From the NCBI GenBank assembly GCA_005223085.1, contig NJBP01000005.1:1-64000 (forward strand): DNA of 64,000 nt, given 5' to 3'. The position numbers were made by a program, and so were the translations under genes. This DNA is from Candidatus Aerophobetes bacterium Ae_b3b (GTDB lineage: Bacteria; Aerophobota; Aerophobia; Aerophobales; AE-B3A). The notes beneath the pieces are model-generated. The model was not told where the DNA came from, did no database searches, and saw only the letters and a list, made by a program, of their open reading frames with translations. Positions 40,896 to 50,054 of this stretch are shown one piece after another. Positions within the stretch are counted from its first letter, which is position 1. Each line of letters begins with the position of its first letter.

Positions 40896-41756
40896 ATGCT
40901 TAGGAATGCTGGAATAGGAATCTTAGTTTTGGGAACCGGATTGTTTTTGATGAGCGGCATTGGATTAGCCGGGCAGTCTTCCATGGTAAACCTAGAGGAA
41001 GCCTTGGCCCAATGGGAGGGACTTCAGAAGGAAGTCGTTCAGACCGGAAAAATTGCAGCAGAAGCAAAAGAACTTTCTGTAGATACGGTATTGAGAGCTG
41101 CTGAGTTTAAGGAAATTGTACTGGCCAAGCTGGGGCTGTGGCGAGCAAAAATGGCGGAAGGACTCATGACGACCATAGAAGCAAGAGAAATAGCCCGTAG
41201 AGCAGAAGAACAGATGAAAATTAATAAGAAACTACAGGGAGATATGGCTACTCTACAAGGAGATGTGACTACTCTACAGGGAGATATGACTACTGTGCAG
41301 GAAAAAGTAAAAGGTCATGAAAAGATCCATCAGGTTCTGAAGAAAGATGTGAAGGATCTTCAGACCAGTGTTTCCGTGGCTAAAGAAATGGCCGCCACTG
41401 CAAAAATGGAGGCTGATCAGGCTAGAAAGGAAATCAAACAATTAGCAAGAGATACACAGGAGAAGACAGATCTATTATTTGCCAAGCTAAACAGTCTGGA
41501 AAAGAGGGTAAGAGCCCTAGAACAGCGAGTGGGAAAAAAACCTCTTAAACTTAAGCCTAAAAAACTCTACCCGGTGAAAAAAATCGGGAAGCTTTATGAA
41601 GTGAAGAAAGGTGAGAGTCTCTGGCGTATCTCAGGACACAAAGATGTTTACAACGACCCTTCCAAATGGAAAAAGATATACGAGGCTAACAAGAATAAGA
41701 TTGCTAATCCGAATGTTGTCTATCCAGGTCAGCGATTGGTAATACCTCCGGAATAA
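40896..41756 (+). CDS. Exported coiled-coil protein with C-terminal LysM domain
   Basis: A 286-residue protein. The signal peptide covers about residues 4-26 (ending SGIGLAGQ), a helical coiled coil about 30-215 contains short repeats LQGDMATLQGDVTTLQGD, and a basic linker (KKPLKLKPKKLYPVKK) leads to a LysM domain over the last 50 residues (YEVKKGESLWRISG through NPNVVYPGQRLVIPPE). LysM binds peptidoglycan GlcNAc, so the protein should tether to the wall from the periplasm. ATG 40896 is chosen because AGGGGGTG lies 6 nt upstream. Together with the gene at 39791 it forms an envelope pair. Specific function is unknown. Confidence 0.75.
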   Translation: MLRNAGIGILVLGTGLFLMSGIGLAGQSSMVNLEEALAQWEGLQKEVVQTGKIAAEAKELSVDTVLRAAEFKEIVLAKLGLWRAKMAEGLMTTIEAREIARRAEEQMKINKKLQGDMATLQGDVTTLQGDMTTVQEKVKGHEKIHQVLKKDVKDLQTSVSVAKEMAATAKMEADQARKEIKQLARDTQEKTDLLFAKLNSLEKRVRALEQRVGKKPLKLKPKKLYPVKKIGKLYEVKKGESLWRISGHKDVYNDPSKWKKIYEANKNKIANPNVVYPGQRLVIPPE

Positions 41757-41802
41757 ATAAGGAGGTGTAGCAGACAGAAAAGATAAGGTATTTCCCCGGC
41801 CT

Positions 41803-42018
41803 TCAGGTTTGTTTGGAGGGTGGTTGTTGATACTTTTGTTGGAACTTTTTTATTCTTCCTCCGCTGTCAAGAAATTTCTGTTTACCAGTAAAGAAAGGAT
41901 GGCAACGGGAGCATATTTCTACCCGCAAGTTCTGCTTGGTAGACCTTGTCTTATATTCTGCACCACAGGCACATCTAATAATTGTCTCCTGGTAAGGGGG
42001 GTGTATTTCTTTCTTCAT
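41803..42018 (-). CDS. rpmE: Ribosomal protein bL31
   Basis: A 71-residue bL31 of the zinc-binding type: [19 protein letters not shown], then [20 protein letters not shown] and a basic tail. Zinc ligands should be C16, C18 and the CSRC pair. It sits on the 50S subunit surface and bridges to the 30S. It lies downstream of rho on the same strand, a common rho-rpmE order. It converges with the LysM gene at 41756. Confidence 0.93.
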   Translation of the reverse strand: MKKEIHPPYQETIIRCACGAEYKTRSTKQNLRVEICSRCHPFFTGKQKFLDSGGRIKKFQQKYQQPPSKQT

Positions 42019-42027
42019 GTTATTCTC

Positions 42028-43287
42028 CTAGCTTTTGGAGTTTTTCCCTAGATGAGAAATGACCTCCAGAAATCGTTCATTGTTCTCGGTTTTTTTCATT
42101 ACTTCTATTAACGCCTCAATGGGCTCTTTAAGGTTCTGTCGATTAAGATAATCTCGGAGGGTCCATATCATCTTAAGTTCCCTTTCACTCAGCAATAGTT
42201 CTTCCTTTCTCGTACCCGAGCGGTTAATATCAATGCAAGGGAAGATTCTTCGCTCAGCTAATTCCCTGGTTAGTCGTAGTTCCATGTTGCCTGTCCCCTT
42301 AAATTCTTCAAAGATAACCTCGTCCATTTTACTTCCTGTTTCTACCAGAGCAGTAGCTAAAATAGTTAAACTTCCGCCTTCTTCTATGTTCCGAGCCGCC
42401 CCGAAGAATCTTTTGGGATAGTGTAAAGTATTAGCATCTATTCCCCCTGAAAGAATTTTACCAGAAGTGGGGACAACCAAGTTATAGGCTCGAGCTAATC
42501 TGGTAATGCTGTCTAAGAGAATTACTACATCGTATTTTTGCTCTACTAATCTTTTAACCTTTTGGATAACTAATTCTGCTACTCGGATATGACGTTTTGG
42601 AGGCTCGTCAAAGGTGGAAAAGGCGATTTCCCCAACCACGGATCGTTGCATATCGGTGACCTCTTCCGGTCGTTCATCAATCAAAAGGACTATAAGTTCT
42701 ATCTCTGGAAAATTGGCGGTAATGCTGTTAGCGATTTTTTGCAGTAACATAGTTTTTCCCGTCTTGGGAGGTGCAACAATGAGACCTCTCTGTCCCTTCC
42801 CTAAGGGTGCAATAAGATCAATCAAACGAGGAGAAATGTCACCAGAAGCATCTTCCAGGGTGATGCGTTCTTGAGGATAAAGAGGAGTTAGGTTTTCAAA
42901 GATAGTTCTTTTTCTTGCTTCTTCGGGATCCTTTCCGTTTACCGACTCTACCTTTAACAAGGCAAAGTAATTTTCACCCTCCTTGGGTGGTCTAATCTGG
43001 CCACTTACCGTGTCTCCTTCACGTAGGTCAAATCTTTTAATTTGTGAGGGGGAAACATATATATCATCCGGCCCAGAGACATAGTTTGATCTCAAGAATC
43101 CGTATCCCTCAGCAAGAATATCTAAGACCCCGCATCCGTAAGCTACTTTTTCGCGATCAATCTCATTCTGTATTATCTTAAATATGAGATCCTGTTTTTT
43201 CAGATAGCGATAATTCTCAATCTTCCTCTCTTCTGCCATCTGATGCAGCTCAGCAATATTTTTCTTTTGTAGCTCAGCAATATTCAC
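42028..43287 (-). CDS. rho: Transcription termination factor Rho
   Basis: A 419-residue Rho, normal length. N-terminal Rho_N helical region (1-45), RNA-binding cold-shock-like domain (about 50-125; [20 protein letters not shown]), and ATPase domain with Walker [15 protein letters not shown] near residue 170, Walker [14 protein letters not shown], and Q-loop [20 protein letters not shown]. It is a hexameric helicase that terminates transcription. Walker A has Thr where Ala is usual (PPKAGKT), a minor change. It overlaps the nnrDE gene upstream by 14 bp and is followed by rpmE. Confidence 0.95.
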   Translation of the reverse strand: MNIAELQKKNIAELHQMAEERKIENYRYLKKQDLIFKIIQNEIDREKVAYGCGVLDILAEGYGFLRSNYVSGPDDIYVSPSQIKRFDLREGDTVSGQIRPPKEGENYFALLKVESVNGKDPEEARKRTIFENLTPLYPQERITLEDASGDISPRLIDLIAPLGKGQRGLIVAPPKTGKTMLLQKIANSITANFPEIELIVLLIDERPEEVTDMQRSVVGEIAFSTFDEPPKRHIRVAELVIQKVKRLVEQKYDVVILLDSITRLARAYNLVVPTSGKILSGGIDANTLHYPKRFFGAARNIEEGGSLTILATALVETGSKMDEVIFEEFKGTGNMELRLTRELAERRIFPCIDINRSGTRKEELLLSERELKMIWTLRDYLNRQNLKEPIEALIEVMKKTENNERFLEVISHLGKNSKS

Positions 43288-44833
43288 TTTTCACCCTCCT
43301 TATGGCGTCAGGGAGATTCTCTAAGACATCCCCAGCTATGAGGCTTGTTTCTCCCCTTTTTTGAGCAGCAAGGTCTCCGGCGAGTCCATGAAGATATACC
43401 CCAATCTGGGCTGCTAACAAAGGTGAGAACCCCTGTACTAATAGACCAGCAATGGTACCGGTGAGAACATCTCCGGTTCCTCCACTAGCCATTCCTGGAT
43501 TGCCAGTGGAGTTGATCCAGCTGTTACCTTCTTTGTCAGCTATTATTGTTCCAGCCCCTTTTAGTACAGCAATGGCTCCCGTTTCTCTAGCCAGAGCGAC
43601 AGTAGATTCAATTCTATCCTTTTGAACCTCTTCTACCTCAATTTCTAAAAGTCTGCTCGTTTCCCCTGGATGAGGGGTAATGATTAAAGGGGCTCTATAT
43701 TTTTGGAGTAGAGAAATTTCACCCACAAGGTTGTTTATCCCATCTGCATCAAGGACCAGAGGAATGTTTAACCCTCTCATAATCATTTTCACCAGTTTTT
43801 TAGTTTCCTCGTCTACCGAGATACCCGGACCTAAAGCTATTGCCCTACATCTACCACTAAATTCTTCAATTTTTCCGAATGCCCCGGAAGATAAAGTCTT
43901 TTGTGAGGTCTCGGGAAGAGGTAGAGTCATCACTTCAGTCAGTTTGATTTCTAAGATTGGATTTAAACTTTCTGGAATTCCTAATGTTACCAGCCCTGCC
44001 CCTACCCTCAGAGCAGAAAGAGCTGTTAAGGTAGCTGCTCCTGTCATGCCGGGCGATCCAGCAATTATCAAAAGGTGCCCAAAATTTCCCTTGTGAGAAG
44101 AGGGTTTTCTGTAAAATAAATCTTTTTGGATATCAGAGGAGGTAAGAAGATTACATTTGATCCTTTCCTCGCCTAGAAACGAAGGAATTCCTATATCCGC
44201 GACTTCTATTTTTCCCGTATAGTTTATGCCTGGATAAAGATATAGCCCCCTTTTGGGATAGGCAAAGGTCACCGTAACATTTGCCTTAATAGCCTCTCCC
44301 GGTACCTCACCCGTGTCAGCGTGTAAGCCGGTAGGAAGATCTACGGCCATAGTATAGCTTGAGCACTGGTTGATTAAGTCAACGGCTTCTCTCATTAATC
44401 CTCTAAGGGGAAGAGTGGAACCGGTTCCCAGAAGGGCGTCTACAATTATATCAGCATGGGGGAGTTCCTGGCGTAAGAGCTTTAGATCCTGAGCAGAGTT
44501 AATTTCCTTTATCTCTATCCCCAATTTCTCAGCTATGGATAGATTTGTAGCCGCATCTCCTTTGACTCTGTTTTTCTTGGCCAAAAGGAACACTTTTACT
44601 CTCACTCTCCGGTTAAAAAGGTGCCTGGCTATTACCATTCCGTCTCCTCCGTTGCTACCCGGTCCACAGAGGATATAGACTGACTTTTCAGGAAGTGGCG
44701 AGTATTCTTTTTCTATCACTTCTACTACCTTGATACCAGCATTTTCCATAAGCACTATACTGGGTATTCCTATCGTCTTTATGGTAAGTTCGTCTAACCT
44801 TTTCATTTCTTGTGAGGTAACCACCTTCATCAT
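43274..44833 (-). CDS. nnrDE: Bifunctional NAD(P)HX epimerase / ADP-dependent NAD(P)HX dehydratase
   Basis: A 519-residue fusion for nicotinamide nucleotide repair. The N-terminal epimerase (YjeF_N, about 1-215) has [17 protein letters not shown] and [14 protein letters not shown]. The C-terminal dehydratase (YjeF_C, about 230-510) has [20 protein letters not shown], then [12 protein letters not shown] and the nucleotide-binding [15 protein letters not shown]. It restores NAD(P)H from hydrated forms. It overlaps acpS by 4 bp and rho by 14 bp, so the minus-strand genes form a tight operon. Domains look complete. Confidence 0.93.
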   Translation of the reverse strand: MMKVVTSQEMKRLDELTIKTIGIPSIVLMENAGIKVVEVIEKEYSPLPEKSVYILCGPGSNGGDGMVIARHLFNRRVRVKVFLLAKKNRVKGDAATNLSIAEKLGIEIKEINSAQDLKLLRQELPHADIIVDALLGTGSTLPLRGLMREAVDLINQCSSYTMAVDLPTGLHADTGEVPGEAIKANVTVTFAYPKRGLYLYPGINYTGKIEVADIGIPSFLGEERIKCNLLTSSDIQKDLFYRKPSSHKGNFGHLLIIAGSPGMTGAATLTALSALRVGAGLVTLGIPESLNPILEIKLTEVMTLPLPETSQKTLSSGAFGKIEEFSGRCRAIALGPGISVDEETKKLVKMIMRGLNIPLVLDADGINNLVGEISLLQKYRAPLIITPHPGETSRLLEIEVEEVQKDRIESTVALARETGAIAVLKGAGTIIADKEGNSWINSTGNPGMASGGTGDVLTGTIAGLLVQGFSPLLAAQIGVYLHGLAGDLAAQKRGETSLIAGDVLENLPDAIRRVKSEYC

Positions 44834-45207
44834 TGATCCTTTTCCTCTCCAATTGCTATAGCTTGAGCTATAGCATAATCATTATCATGCGATAGACTAA
44901 TCAAGATCTTTTTTACTCCTTTTTGGTCAGCAATTATTTTCATCTTCTTCTGGAGCACAATGTAGGGCTTGTTGTTTTTCTCTGCTAAAACCTCAATATC
45001 TTGCCAATATCCACCAGTTCCCAGAGATTTGAACACAGCTTCTTTGGCAGCAAATCTTCCTGCTAGATAAGTGAGTCTTGTTCTCCCTTGACTGGCATTA
45101 ATCTCTTCAGGGGTAAAAACCTTTCGCTCGAGTCGAGTTCCCCATCTCTGCAAAGCTTTTTTTAATCTCTCTATTTTAATAATGTCTATTCCTATTGCTC
45201 TAATCAT
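44830..45207 (-). CDS. acpS: Holo-[acyl-carrier-protein] synthase
   Basis: A 125-residue phosphopantetheinyl transferase of the trimeric AcpS type. The Mg site Asp is in MIRAIGIDIIKIERLKKAL, and the second motif is GRFAAKEAVFKSLG. KILISLSHDNDYAIAQAIA is the usual C-terminal strand. It attaches phosphopantetheine to ACP for fatty-acid synthesis. Start: MIRAIGIDI (ATG at 45207) matches the family; the frame is open further upstream into pdxJ but those residues are not AcpS-like. It follows pdxJ by 8 bp, a very common order. Confidence 0.93.
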   Translation of the reverse strand: MIRAIGIDIIKIERLKKALQRWGTRLERKVFTPEEINASQGRTRLTYLAGRFAAKEAVFKSLGTGGYWQDIEVLAEKNNKPYIVLQKKMKIIADQKGVKKILISLSHDNDYAIAQAIAIGEEKDQ

Positions 45208-45215
45208 AAGGGCCC

Positions 45216-45932
45216 TTACCGGCCAACTAATCTTACCATCTCCCTTACCGCTTCCTTCATTCCGACCAGACATGCCCGGGCAACGATAGAGTGGCCTATA
45301 CTAACTTCCTCTATCTCTTCTATAAGGCAAATTTTTCTTGCGTTCTGGTAGTTTAAACCATGTCCGGCATGCACTTCCAGATCGAGCTTTTTGGCCAGGG
45401 CGGCGGCCCCGGCAATTCTCTCCAGTTCGGTGGCTGAATCGAGGAAACTAGTTGCTTCGGCATAAGGTCCGGTATGGAGCTCCACTACATTTGCTCCCAA
45501 TTTGTGTGCTTTTCTTACACTGTTTGGAGTTGGATTTATGAAGAGAGAAACCGGGATTTCCATTTGGTGAAGGAGGGAGATCACTTCTTTTAACCTGGGG
45601 TCTTCTTGGGAAAGATCGAGCCCCCCCTCGGTAGTTATCTCGGTCTCTTTTTCTGGAACCAAGGTAGCCAGATCGGGCTTTGTTTTTAAGGCAATTTTCA
45701 CTATCTCCTCGCTAGTTCCCATCTCAAGATTCAATTTAGTGTGTATCATCATCCGCAAAAGATCCAAGTCACGCGGCTGGATATGCCTTCTATCTCGTCT
45801 TAGATGAATGGTTATTCCTTCTGCTCCGCCTAGTTCTGCTAAAAGTGCGGCAGCTGCTGGATCTGGCTCCTTAACTTTTCTAGCCTCACGCAAAGTAGCT
45901 ACATGGTCAACATTTACACTTAATCTTGGCAT
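45216..45932 (-). CDS. pdxJ: Pyridoxine 5'-phosphate synthase
   Basis: A 238-residue TIM-barrel enzyme joining 1-deoxy-D-xylulose 5-phosphate and 3-amino-2-oxopropyl phosphate to pyridoxine phosphate. Signatures are RLSVNVDHVATLREARK, GITIHLRRDRRHIQPRD, ELHTGPYAEA and LEVHAGHGLNYQNARKI. It indicates the DXP-dependent PLP route. It overlaps dapL upstream by 26 bp and is followed by acpS. Length is normal and catalytic residues appear present. Confidence 0.94.
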   Translation of the reverse strand: MPRLSVNVDHVATLREARKVKEPDPAAAALLAELGGAEGITIHLRRDRRHIQPRDLDLLRMMIHTKLNLEMGTSEEIVKIALKTKPDLATLVPEKETEITTEGGLDLSQEDPRLKEVISLLHQMEIPVSLFINPTPNSVRKAHKLGANVVELHTGPYAEATSFLDSATELERIAGAAALAKKLDLEVHAGHGLNYQNARKICLIEEIEEVSIGHSIVARACLVGMKEAVREMVRLVGR

Positions 45933-47115
45933 TTAGAAACTCCCTGCTTATCAAATTATCAGCTCTAATTCTTTTTACTGCCTCCTCTAGTCTCTCTTCA
46001 CTTACTGTCAAGGCTATTCTAATATAACCCTCTCCGCAGGAGCCAAAGCCAATGCCGGGAGTGACTATCACTCCACACCTCTCCATGAGGAGCTCAGCAA
46101 ATTCTAAGGAAGAAAATCTTGAGGGGATCTTTAGCCAGAGATAAAAGGTAGCTTTGGGTAGTTGAATCTGCCAATTTATTCTGGCCAGCCCTTCAGTCAA
46201 GATATTTCTTCTTCTCTGGTAAATCTCTTGTGTCTTTTTCAGGGCGTGTTCGTTCATCCTCAAAGCCTCTATTCCTGCTTCCTGGACAGCCTGAAAAACA
46301 CCTGAATCTATATTGGTTTTTACCTCATTCAGAGTCTCAATTATGGCTTTGTTTCCCACGGCAAACCCGATGCGCCAGCCGGTCATGTTAAAAGTTTTTG
46401 ATAAAGAATGAAACTCTATGGCTACTTCCTTAGCCCTTTTTATTTCCATAATGCTGGGGGGTGAGTATCCGTCAAAAGAGATTTCTGAATAAGCAAGATC
46501 ATGGCAGACAACTATATTAAACTCTTTAGCAAAATCTACTATACTCTGAAAGAAATCCTTTGTTGTTACCGCTCCCGTGGGATTGTTAGGATAGTTGATG
46601 AATAAAATCTTTGCTCTCTGGGCTACTTTTTTGTCTATTTTTTCTAGACAGGGTAAAAAGTGATTTTCCTTCCGGAGAGGCAGGAGGTAGGATTTTCCTC
46701 CAGCAAATATAACACCTGCCCCGTAGACAGGATAAGCTGGATCAGGTACCAAAGCAATATCTCCGGGATTAATCAAGGCTAAAGATATATGAGCTATCCC
46801 TTCTTTAGAGCCGATAAGGGTAAGGACTTCTTTCTCTGGATCAAGTCCAACCCCAAACCTCCTCTGGTACCATTGAGAGACCGCCCGGCGAAAGGAAAGA
46901 AGACCTTGGTAAGAAGGATAACGATGATTCCGGGGATTCTCAGCCGCCTGGGATAATCTCTTGATAATAGGAGAAGGAGTAGGAAGGTCAGGATCTCCTA
47001 CTCCCAGGTCGATAAGATCCTTTCTTTCTTCCCTTAGGCGAGATTTCATTTTGTTTAACTTGGCAAATAAATAGGGTGGAAGTTTGGTTAGCCTTTTCGC
47101 TTTATCTATTTTCAT
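45907..47115 (-). CDS. dapL: LL-diaminopimelate aminotransferase / class I aminotransferase
   Basis: A 402-residue PLP fold-type I enzyme. DLGVGDPDLPTPSPII is the start of the LL-DAP-AT/aspartate aminotransferase-like group. NYPNNPTGAV and HDLAYSEISFDGYSPPS carry the cofactor Asn and Asp/Tyr residues, and the PLP lysine is in EFHSLSKTFNMTGWRIGFA. Adjacent dapB makes a diaminopimelate role very likely: DapL converts tetrahydrodipicolinate directly to LL-DAP, bypassing DapD/C/E. It overlaps dapB by 14 bp and pdxJ by 26 bp. Other class I specificities cannot be excluded from sequence. Confidence 0.87.
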   Translation of the reverse strand: MKIDKAKRLTKLPPYLFAKLNKMKSRLREERKDLIDLGVGDPDLPTPSPIIKRLSQAAENPRNHRYPSYQGLLSFRRAVSQWYQRRFGVGLDPEKEVLTLIGSKEGIAHISLALINPGDIALVPDPAYPVYGAGVIFAGGKSYLLPLRKENHFLPCLEKIDKKVAQRAKILFINYPNNPTGAVTTKDFFQSIVDFAKEFNIVVCHDLAYSEISFDGYSPPSIMEIKRAKEVAIEFHSLSKTFNMTGWRIGFAVGNKAIIETLNEVKTNIDSGVFQAVQEAGIEALRMNEHALKKTQEIYQRRRNILTEGLARINWQIQLPKATFYLWLKIPSRFSSLEFAELLMERCGVIVTPGIGFGSCGEGYIRIALTVSEERLEEAVKRIRADNLISREFLNAKIKCKC

Positions 47116-47905
47116 AATTTCCCTTTTTTAATCCTAATACATCCTGAAGGTCATAGAGCCCCTTTTCTTTGTCTATGATAAACTTTGCTGCTAGAATAGC
47201 TCCCCGGGCAAAGATACCTCTAGATTCGGCTCGGTGAATGATTTCCAGTCGTTCTCCAGGTCCGGCAAAGAGAACCATGTGGTCCCCGACTACACTTCCT
47301 CCTCTTACAGCATGGATACCAATCTCATCCGGCCTTCTTATTTCTTTTACTCCCTTTCTTCCATACACCCCTACCTTAGCCAGATCTGCGTCTTTCATTC
47401 TAGCTATGATTTGAGCAATTTTTCTTGCTGTGCCGCTGGGTGCATCGGCCTTATTTCGGTGGTGAATTTCTATAATTTCTGCATCAAAATCTTCTCCCAG
47501 AACGCTGGCTGTCTGTTCTACTATTTTGTAAAAGAGGTTAATACCCACACTCATGTTTGGGGAAAGAACCAGAGGGATACTGTGGGAAGCTTCTTTTATT
47601 TTCCCATATTGTTCTCCTTTGAACCCGGTAGTGCCTATGACCATGGGAACCCTTTTGCTTTTAGCGACTTCAAGATGTTCAAGTGTTGCCTGGGGAGTAG
47701 TAAAGTCGATTATTACAGTATCTGGTCTTATTGCTTCTTCTAGGTCAGGAATAACTTTGATTCCCTTTTCGATTTCTTTGCCTAAAGAAGCATGATTACG
47801 AGCCTCTATTGCTCCAATTAATTTCATCCCCTTTGCCCGATGGACTTTAAAGGTAATCTCCTTACCCATTCTTCCCCGAGCACCACAAACAATAATATTT
47901 AGCAT
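47102..47905 (-). CDS. dapB: 4-hydroxy-tetrahydrodipicolinate reductase
   Basis: A 267-residue DapB. The N-terminal NAD(P)-binding motif is IIVCGARGRMGKEI; VPMVIGTTGF and LSPNMSVGINLF are signatures, and EIHHRNKADAPSGTA holds the catalytic His pair and Lys. It reduces the DapA product for lysine and peptidoglycan diaminopimelate synthesis. It is the first gene of the minus-strand run dapB-dapL-pdxJ-acpS-nnrDE-rho-rpmE. GAGGATT precedes the ATG. dapA is not in the window. Confidence 0.94.
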   Translation of the reverse strand: MLNIIVCGARGRMGKEITFKVHRAKGMKLIGAIEARNHASLGKEIEKGIKVIPDLEEAIRPDTVIIDFTTPQATLEHLEVAKSKRVPMVIGTTGFKGEQYGKIKEASHSIPLVLSPNMSVGINLFYKIVEQTASVLGEDFDAEIIEIHHRNKADAPSGTARKIAQIIARMKDADLAKVGVYGRKGVKEIRRPDEIGIHAVRGGSVVGDHMVLFAGPGERLEIIHRAESRGIFARGAILAAKFIIDKEKGLYDLQDVLGLKKGNYENR

Positions 47906-48139
47906 CTTATGAATCCTCGATTAAAAACCTGTGGGAAATAGCCGATAAGGTCGGGGGTTTAGATTTTGAACAGCAAACTAGATAAGTTCTGGTGGACTAA
48001 ACTTTGGCCTGCCATCTTAAAAACCATGATGCTATCTTTATTTTACGCATTCTAAGGCGCATTTTTTCCCCAACGGAAAAGAGAGTAGTAAGCAGAATTT
48101 GGAAAAACGGTACCCACTTTTTGATTAGAGGAAGGTATC

Positions 48140-48498
48140 TGGTGGAGGCGGAGGGAATCGAACCCTCGTCCAGAGACAAAACCATCGGAACATCTACATA
48201 TTTAGTCTACATTTTGAATTCATCTTTCCTCCCTCCTGTAGACGAGATGAAGGAAAGACTAGCAGCTCTCGAGTATTCGCTTTGTTTCCCATCTGCCTGG
48301 AAACAAAGCTAGCTCTACTTTCTCACGCCTCTTTTACTCCGTAGAGCAAAAGTAAGGAGACGTAGCTACTTAGTTGTAGCTAAAAGCTAACGTTGGATTA
48401 GCGTTTAAGTTTAGTTGCCGGATGGATTTACAAGGTGTCCGGCGACCCTTGCTATGCCATTCCGATTTTTCTATCCCTGTCGAAACCGTTTCGCCCCC
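48140..48498 (-). ncRNA. ssrA: Transfer-messenger RNA (tmRNA)
   Basis: A 359-nt one-piece tmRNA. The 5' end GGGGGCGAAACGGTTTCGAC pairs through GGGGGCG with CGCCTCC before the 3' ACCA (48143-48140 on the minus strand). The T arm reads GAGGGTTCGATTCCCTC. Pseudoknot 1 is visible: CAAGG/CCTTG with GCCGGA/TCCGGC. The resume codon is best placed at GCT (48402-48400), preceded by U-A at -5/-4 as in known tmRNAs. The tag frame runs to TAA at 48372-48370 and would read ANPTLAFSYN, lacking the usual terminal Ala-Ala. smpB lies 11 bp upstream. Confidence 0.93.
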
Positions 48499-48509
48499 TT
48501 TCTTCATTT

Positions 48510-48962
48510 CTAATGAGGATAGTATCTTTTTCGTTCCTTTAATGTGCGTTTTATTTCCCGGTCTATGGAGATTTCTCGAAGCTTTCTTCTTTTATCATAC
48601 AATCGTTTTCCTTTTGCCAAACCTATCCCTACTTTAACTTTCCCTTTTTTAAAGTATATACTTAATGGAATTAATGTCAAGCCCTTCTGAGATAAAGTTC
48701 CTATTAGCTTTCTTATTTCACCGTGGTGCAGAAGGAGTTTTCGGGGTCTTTTGGGATCAAGATTTGGCTGGCTGGTACGAGCATAGAGAGCTATATGAAG
48801 GTTATGTAAAAATAGCTCTCCGGAGATTACTCGGACAAAAGAATCAATGAAGTTTACTTTCCCCTCCCGGATGGATTTAACTTCTGATCCTTTAAGCACA
48901 ACTCCTGCCTCCCATCTTTCTAATATATGGTAATCATGAGTTGCCTTCTTGTTGGTAATCAT
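48510..48962 (-). CDS. smpB: SsrA-binding protein
   Basis: A 150-residue SmpB that binds tmRNA and brings it to stalled ribosomes. Start NKKATHDYHILERWEAGVVL is canonical; LKGSEVKSIREGKVNFIDSF and YARTSQPNLDPKRPRKLLLH follow, and the C-terminal tail GKRLYDKRRKLREISIDREI is basic, as needed for the mRNA channel. The ssrA gene begins 11 bp after its stop, the standard smpB-ssrA pairing. The upstream neighbour is rnfE, only 5 bp away. Confidence 0.95.
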   Translation of the reverse strand: MITNKKATHDYHILERWEAGVVLKGSEVKSIREGKVNFIDSFVRVISGELFLHNLHIALYARTSQPNLDPKRPRKLLLHHGEIRKLIGTLSQKGLTLIPLSIYFKKGKVKVGIGLAKGKRLYDKRRKLREISIDREIKRTLKERKRYYPH

Positions 48963-48967
48963 TTTTT

Positions 48968-49570
48968 TTAACTTCTTCTTTTGGTGAGTACATTTATCAA
49001 ACCTATTAGTATTCCCAGGGTGAGAAAGGCACCGGGGGGAAGAATCATAATTACCCAGGGCCGAAAAGAACCACCAAGAATCTGCAAGCCAAATATGGAA
49101 CCTGAACCCAACAGTTCCCTTATAGATCCCAGAATAACCAAAGCGCCGGTAAAACCTGCTCCCATGCCAAGAGCATCAACTAAAGATGAAAGAGGGGGAT
49201 TCTTGGAGGTAAAGGCCTCTTGTCTTCCTAAGATTATACAATTTACCACAATCAAGGGAAGGTAGGGACCTAATGCCTTGCTTATGGAGGGGTGGTTGGC
49301 CTTGAAAAAGTAGTCAATTATAGTGACGAAACTGGCAATAATTATGGTAAAGGTAGCAATCCTCACTTCGCGAGGAATGAATTTTCTGAATGAGGAGATG
49401 ATCAGACCTGAGCACACCAAGACAAAAATCACCGCAGTCCCCATAGAAAATCCATTTATAGCGGAGTTAGTTACTGCTAAGGTTGGACACATCCCCAGAA
49501 GCTGAACAAAGACAGGATTCTGTTTCCATAATCCCTTAGCGAATTCACCGTAAAGCTGATAAGATTTCAC
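48968..49570 (-). CDS. rnfE: Rnf complex subunit E (RnfE/RsxE), apparently orphan
   Basis: A 200-residue inner-membrane protein with six hydrophobic helices, typical of RnfE/NqrD: FAKGLWKQNPVFVQLLGMCP near the N-terminus, ATFTIIIASFVTIIDYFFKA, YLPLIVVNCIILGRQEAF and DALGMGAGFTGALVILGSIRE. RnfE helps form the ion channel of the ferredoxin:NAD oxidoreductase. The start is GTG 49570. Partner genes rnfC, D, G (upstream) and A, B (downstream) are missing: smpB follows after 5 bp and no gene is recognisable upstream. It is either a rearranged remnant or works with subunits encoded elsewhere. Confidence 0.9.
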   Translation of the reverse strand: MKSYQLYGEFAKGLWKQNPVFVQLLGMCPTLAVTNSAINGFSMGTAVIFVLVCSGLIISSFRKFIPREVRIATFTIIIASFVTIIDYFFKANHPSISKALGPYLPLIVVNCIILGRQEAFTSKNPPLSSLVDALGMGAGFTGALVILGSIRELLGSGSIFGLQILGGSFRPWVIMILPPGAFLTLGILIGLINVLTKRRS

Positions 49571-49677
49571 TTATTTCTGTCTCCCTGGCTCCTTTTTTAG
49601 AAATCCTTCCCTTAAGAATATTAATTTTTTCTCCCATAAAGTCAAGGGGTACCTCGAAGCCCGAGAAATCGAGGGGG

Positions 49678-49705
49678 TTGACAAAGCATAAATAGGCCGT
49701 ATAAT
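49678..49705 (+). promoter_or_regulatory. Perfect-consensus sigma-70 promoter without an obvious gene
   Basis: TTGACA (49678-49683) and TATAAT (49700-49705), 16 bp apart, both exact consensus. A hairpin CCTCGA/TCGAGG (49654-49676) lies just upstream. The 782-bp stretch 49571-50352 holds this promoter, one unassigned frame (49713-50054) and a structured leader near 50163-50280. Confidence 0.65.
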
Positions 49706-49712
49706 AGTACAC

Positions 49713-50054
49713 GTGCACGAAAGCTTAGGAAAAGGATATTGTATAAATACCTTATTAATAAATCATTATCCTCCGGAGGAGTATGCTTTTACCAACCTCA
49801 CCGTTGCATGTCGGGGGAACATTGAAGTGTTAGCAAGACAGCATGCCAAGAACCTGCGTATGGTAGATAGTCACCTTCTAGAGAAAGTATCGTATTCTGA
49901 AAGAAGGAAAACTCCCACTGTTAGCGGCCAACCACAAAAATATTCAGAGGACTATATTGAAATTCCTGACTCTATTAAAAGACGAGATAAAAGGAGAGTT
50001 CGGGAAAATCACGATCACTCAGCCGGTATTAAAGAAGACCTGCTAGCTGGGTGA
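49713..50054 (+). CDS. Unrecognised possible small protein
   Basis: A 113-codon frame from GTG 49713 begins almost at the predicted transcription start of the strong promoter, so it would be leaderless or start later. The product is hydrophilic, Lys/Arg/Glu-rich towards the end (DSIKRRDKRRVRENHDHSAG), with no signal peptide, membrane segment or motif I recognise. An alternative use of the transcript is suggested by a good GGAGGAG 2 nt before ATG 49783 in another frame, which stops after 16 codons. I keep it only as a candidate; the region may instead be a non-coding transcript or a gene relic. Confidence 0.25.
   Translation: MHESLGKGYCINTLLINHYPPEEYAFTNLTVACRGNIEVLARQHAKNLRMVDSHLLEKVSYSERRKTPTVSGQPQKYSEDYIEIPDSIKRRDKRRVRENHDHSAGIKEDLLAG

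Noticed and set aside
49545-49718. Minus-strand frame of about 57 codons (contains FVNPLDFSGFEVPLDFMGEK) overlapping the rnfE start
   Set aside because: Looks protein-like but is antisense to a perfect plus-strand promoter and a hairpin, has no Shine-Dalgarno and matches no family I know.
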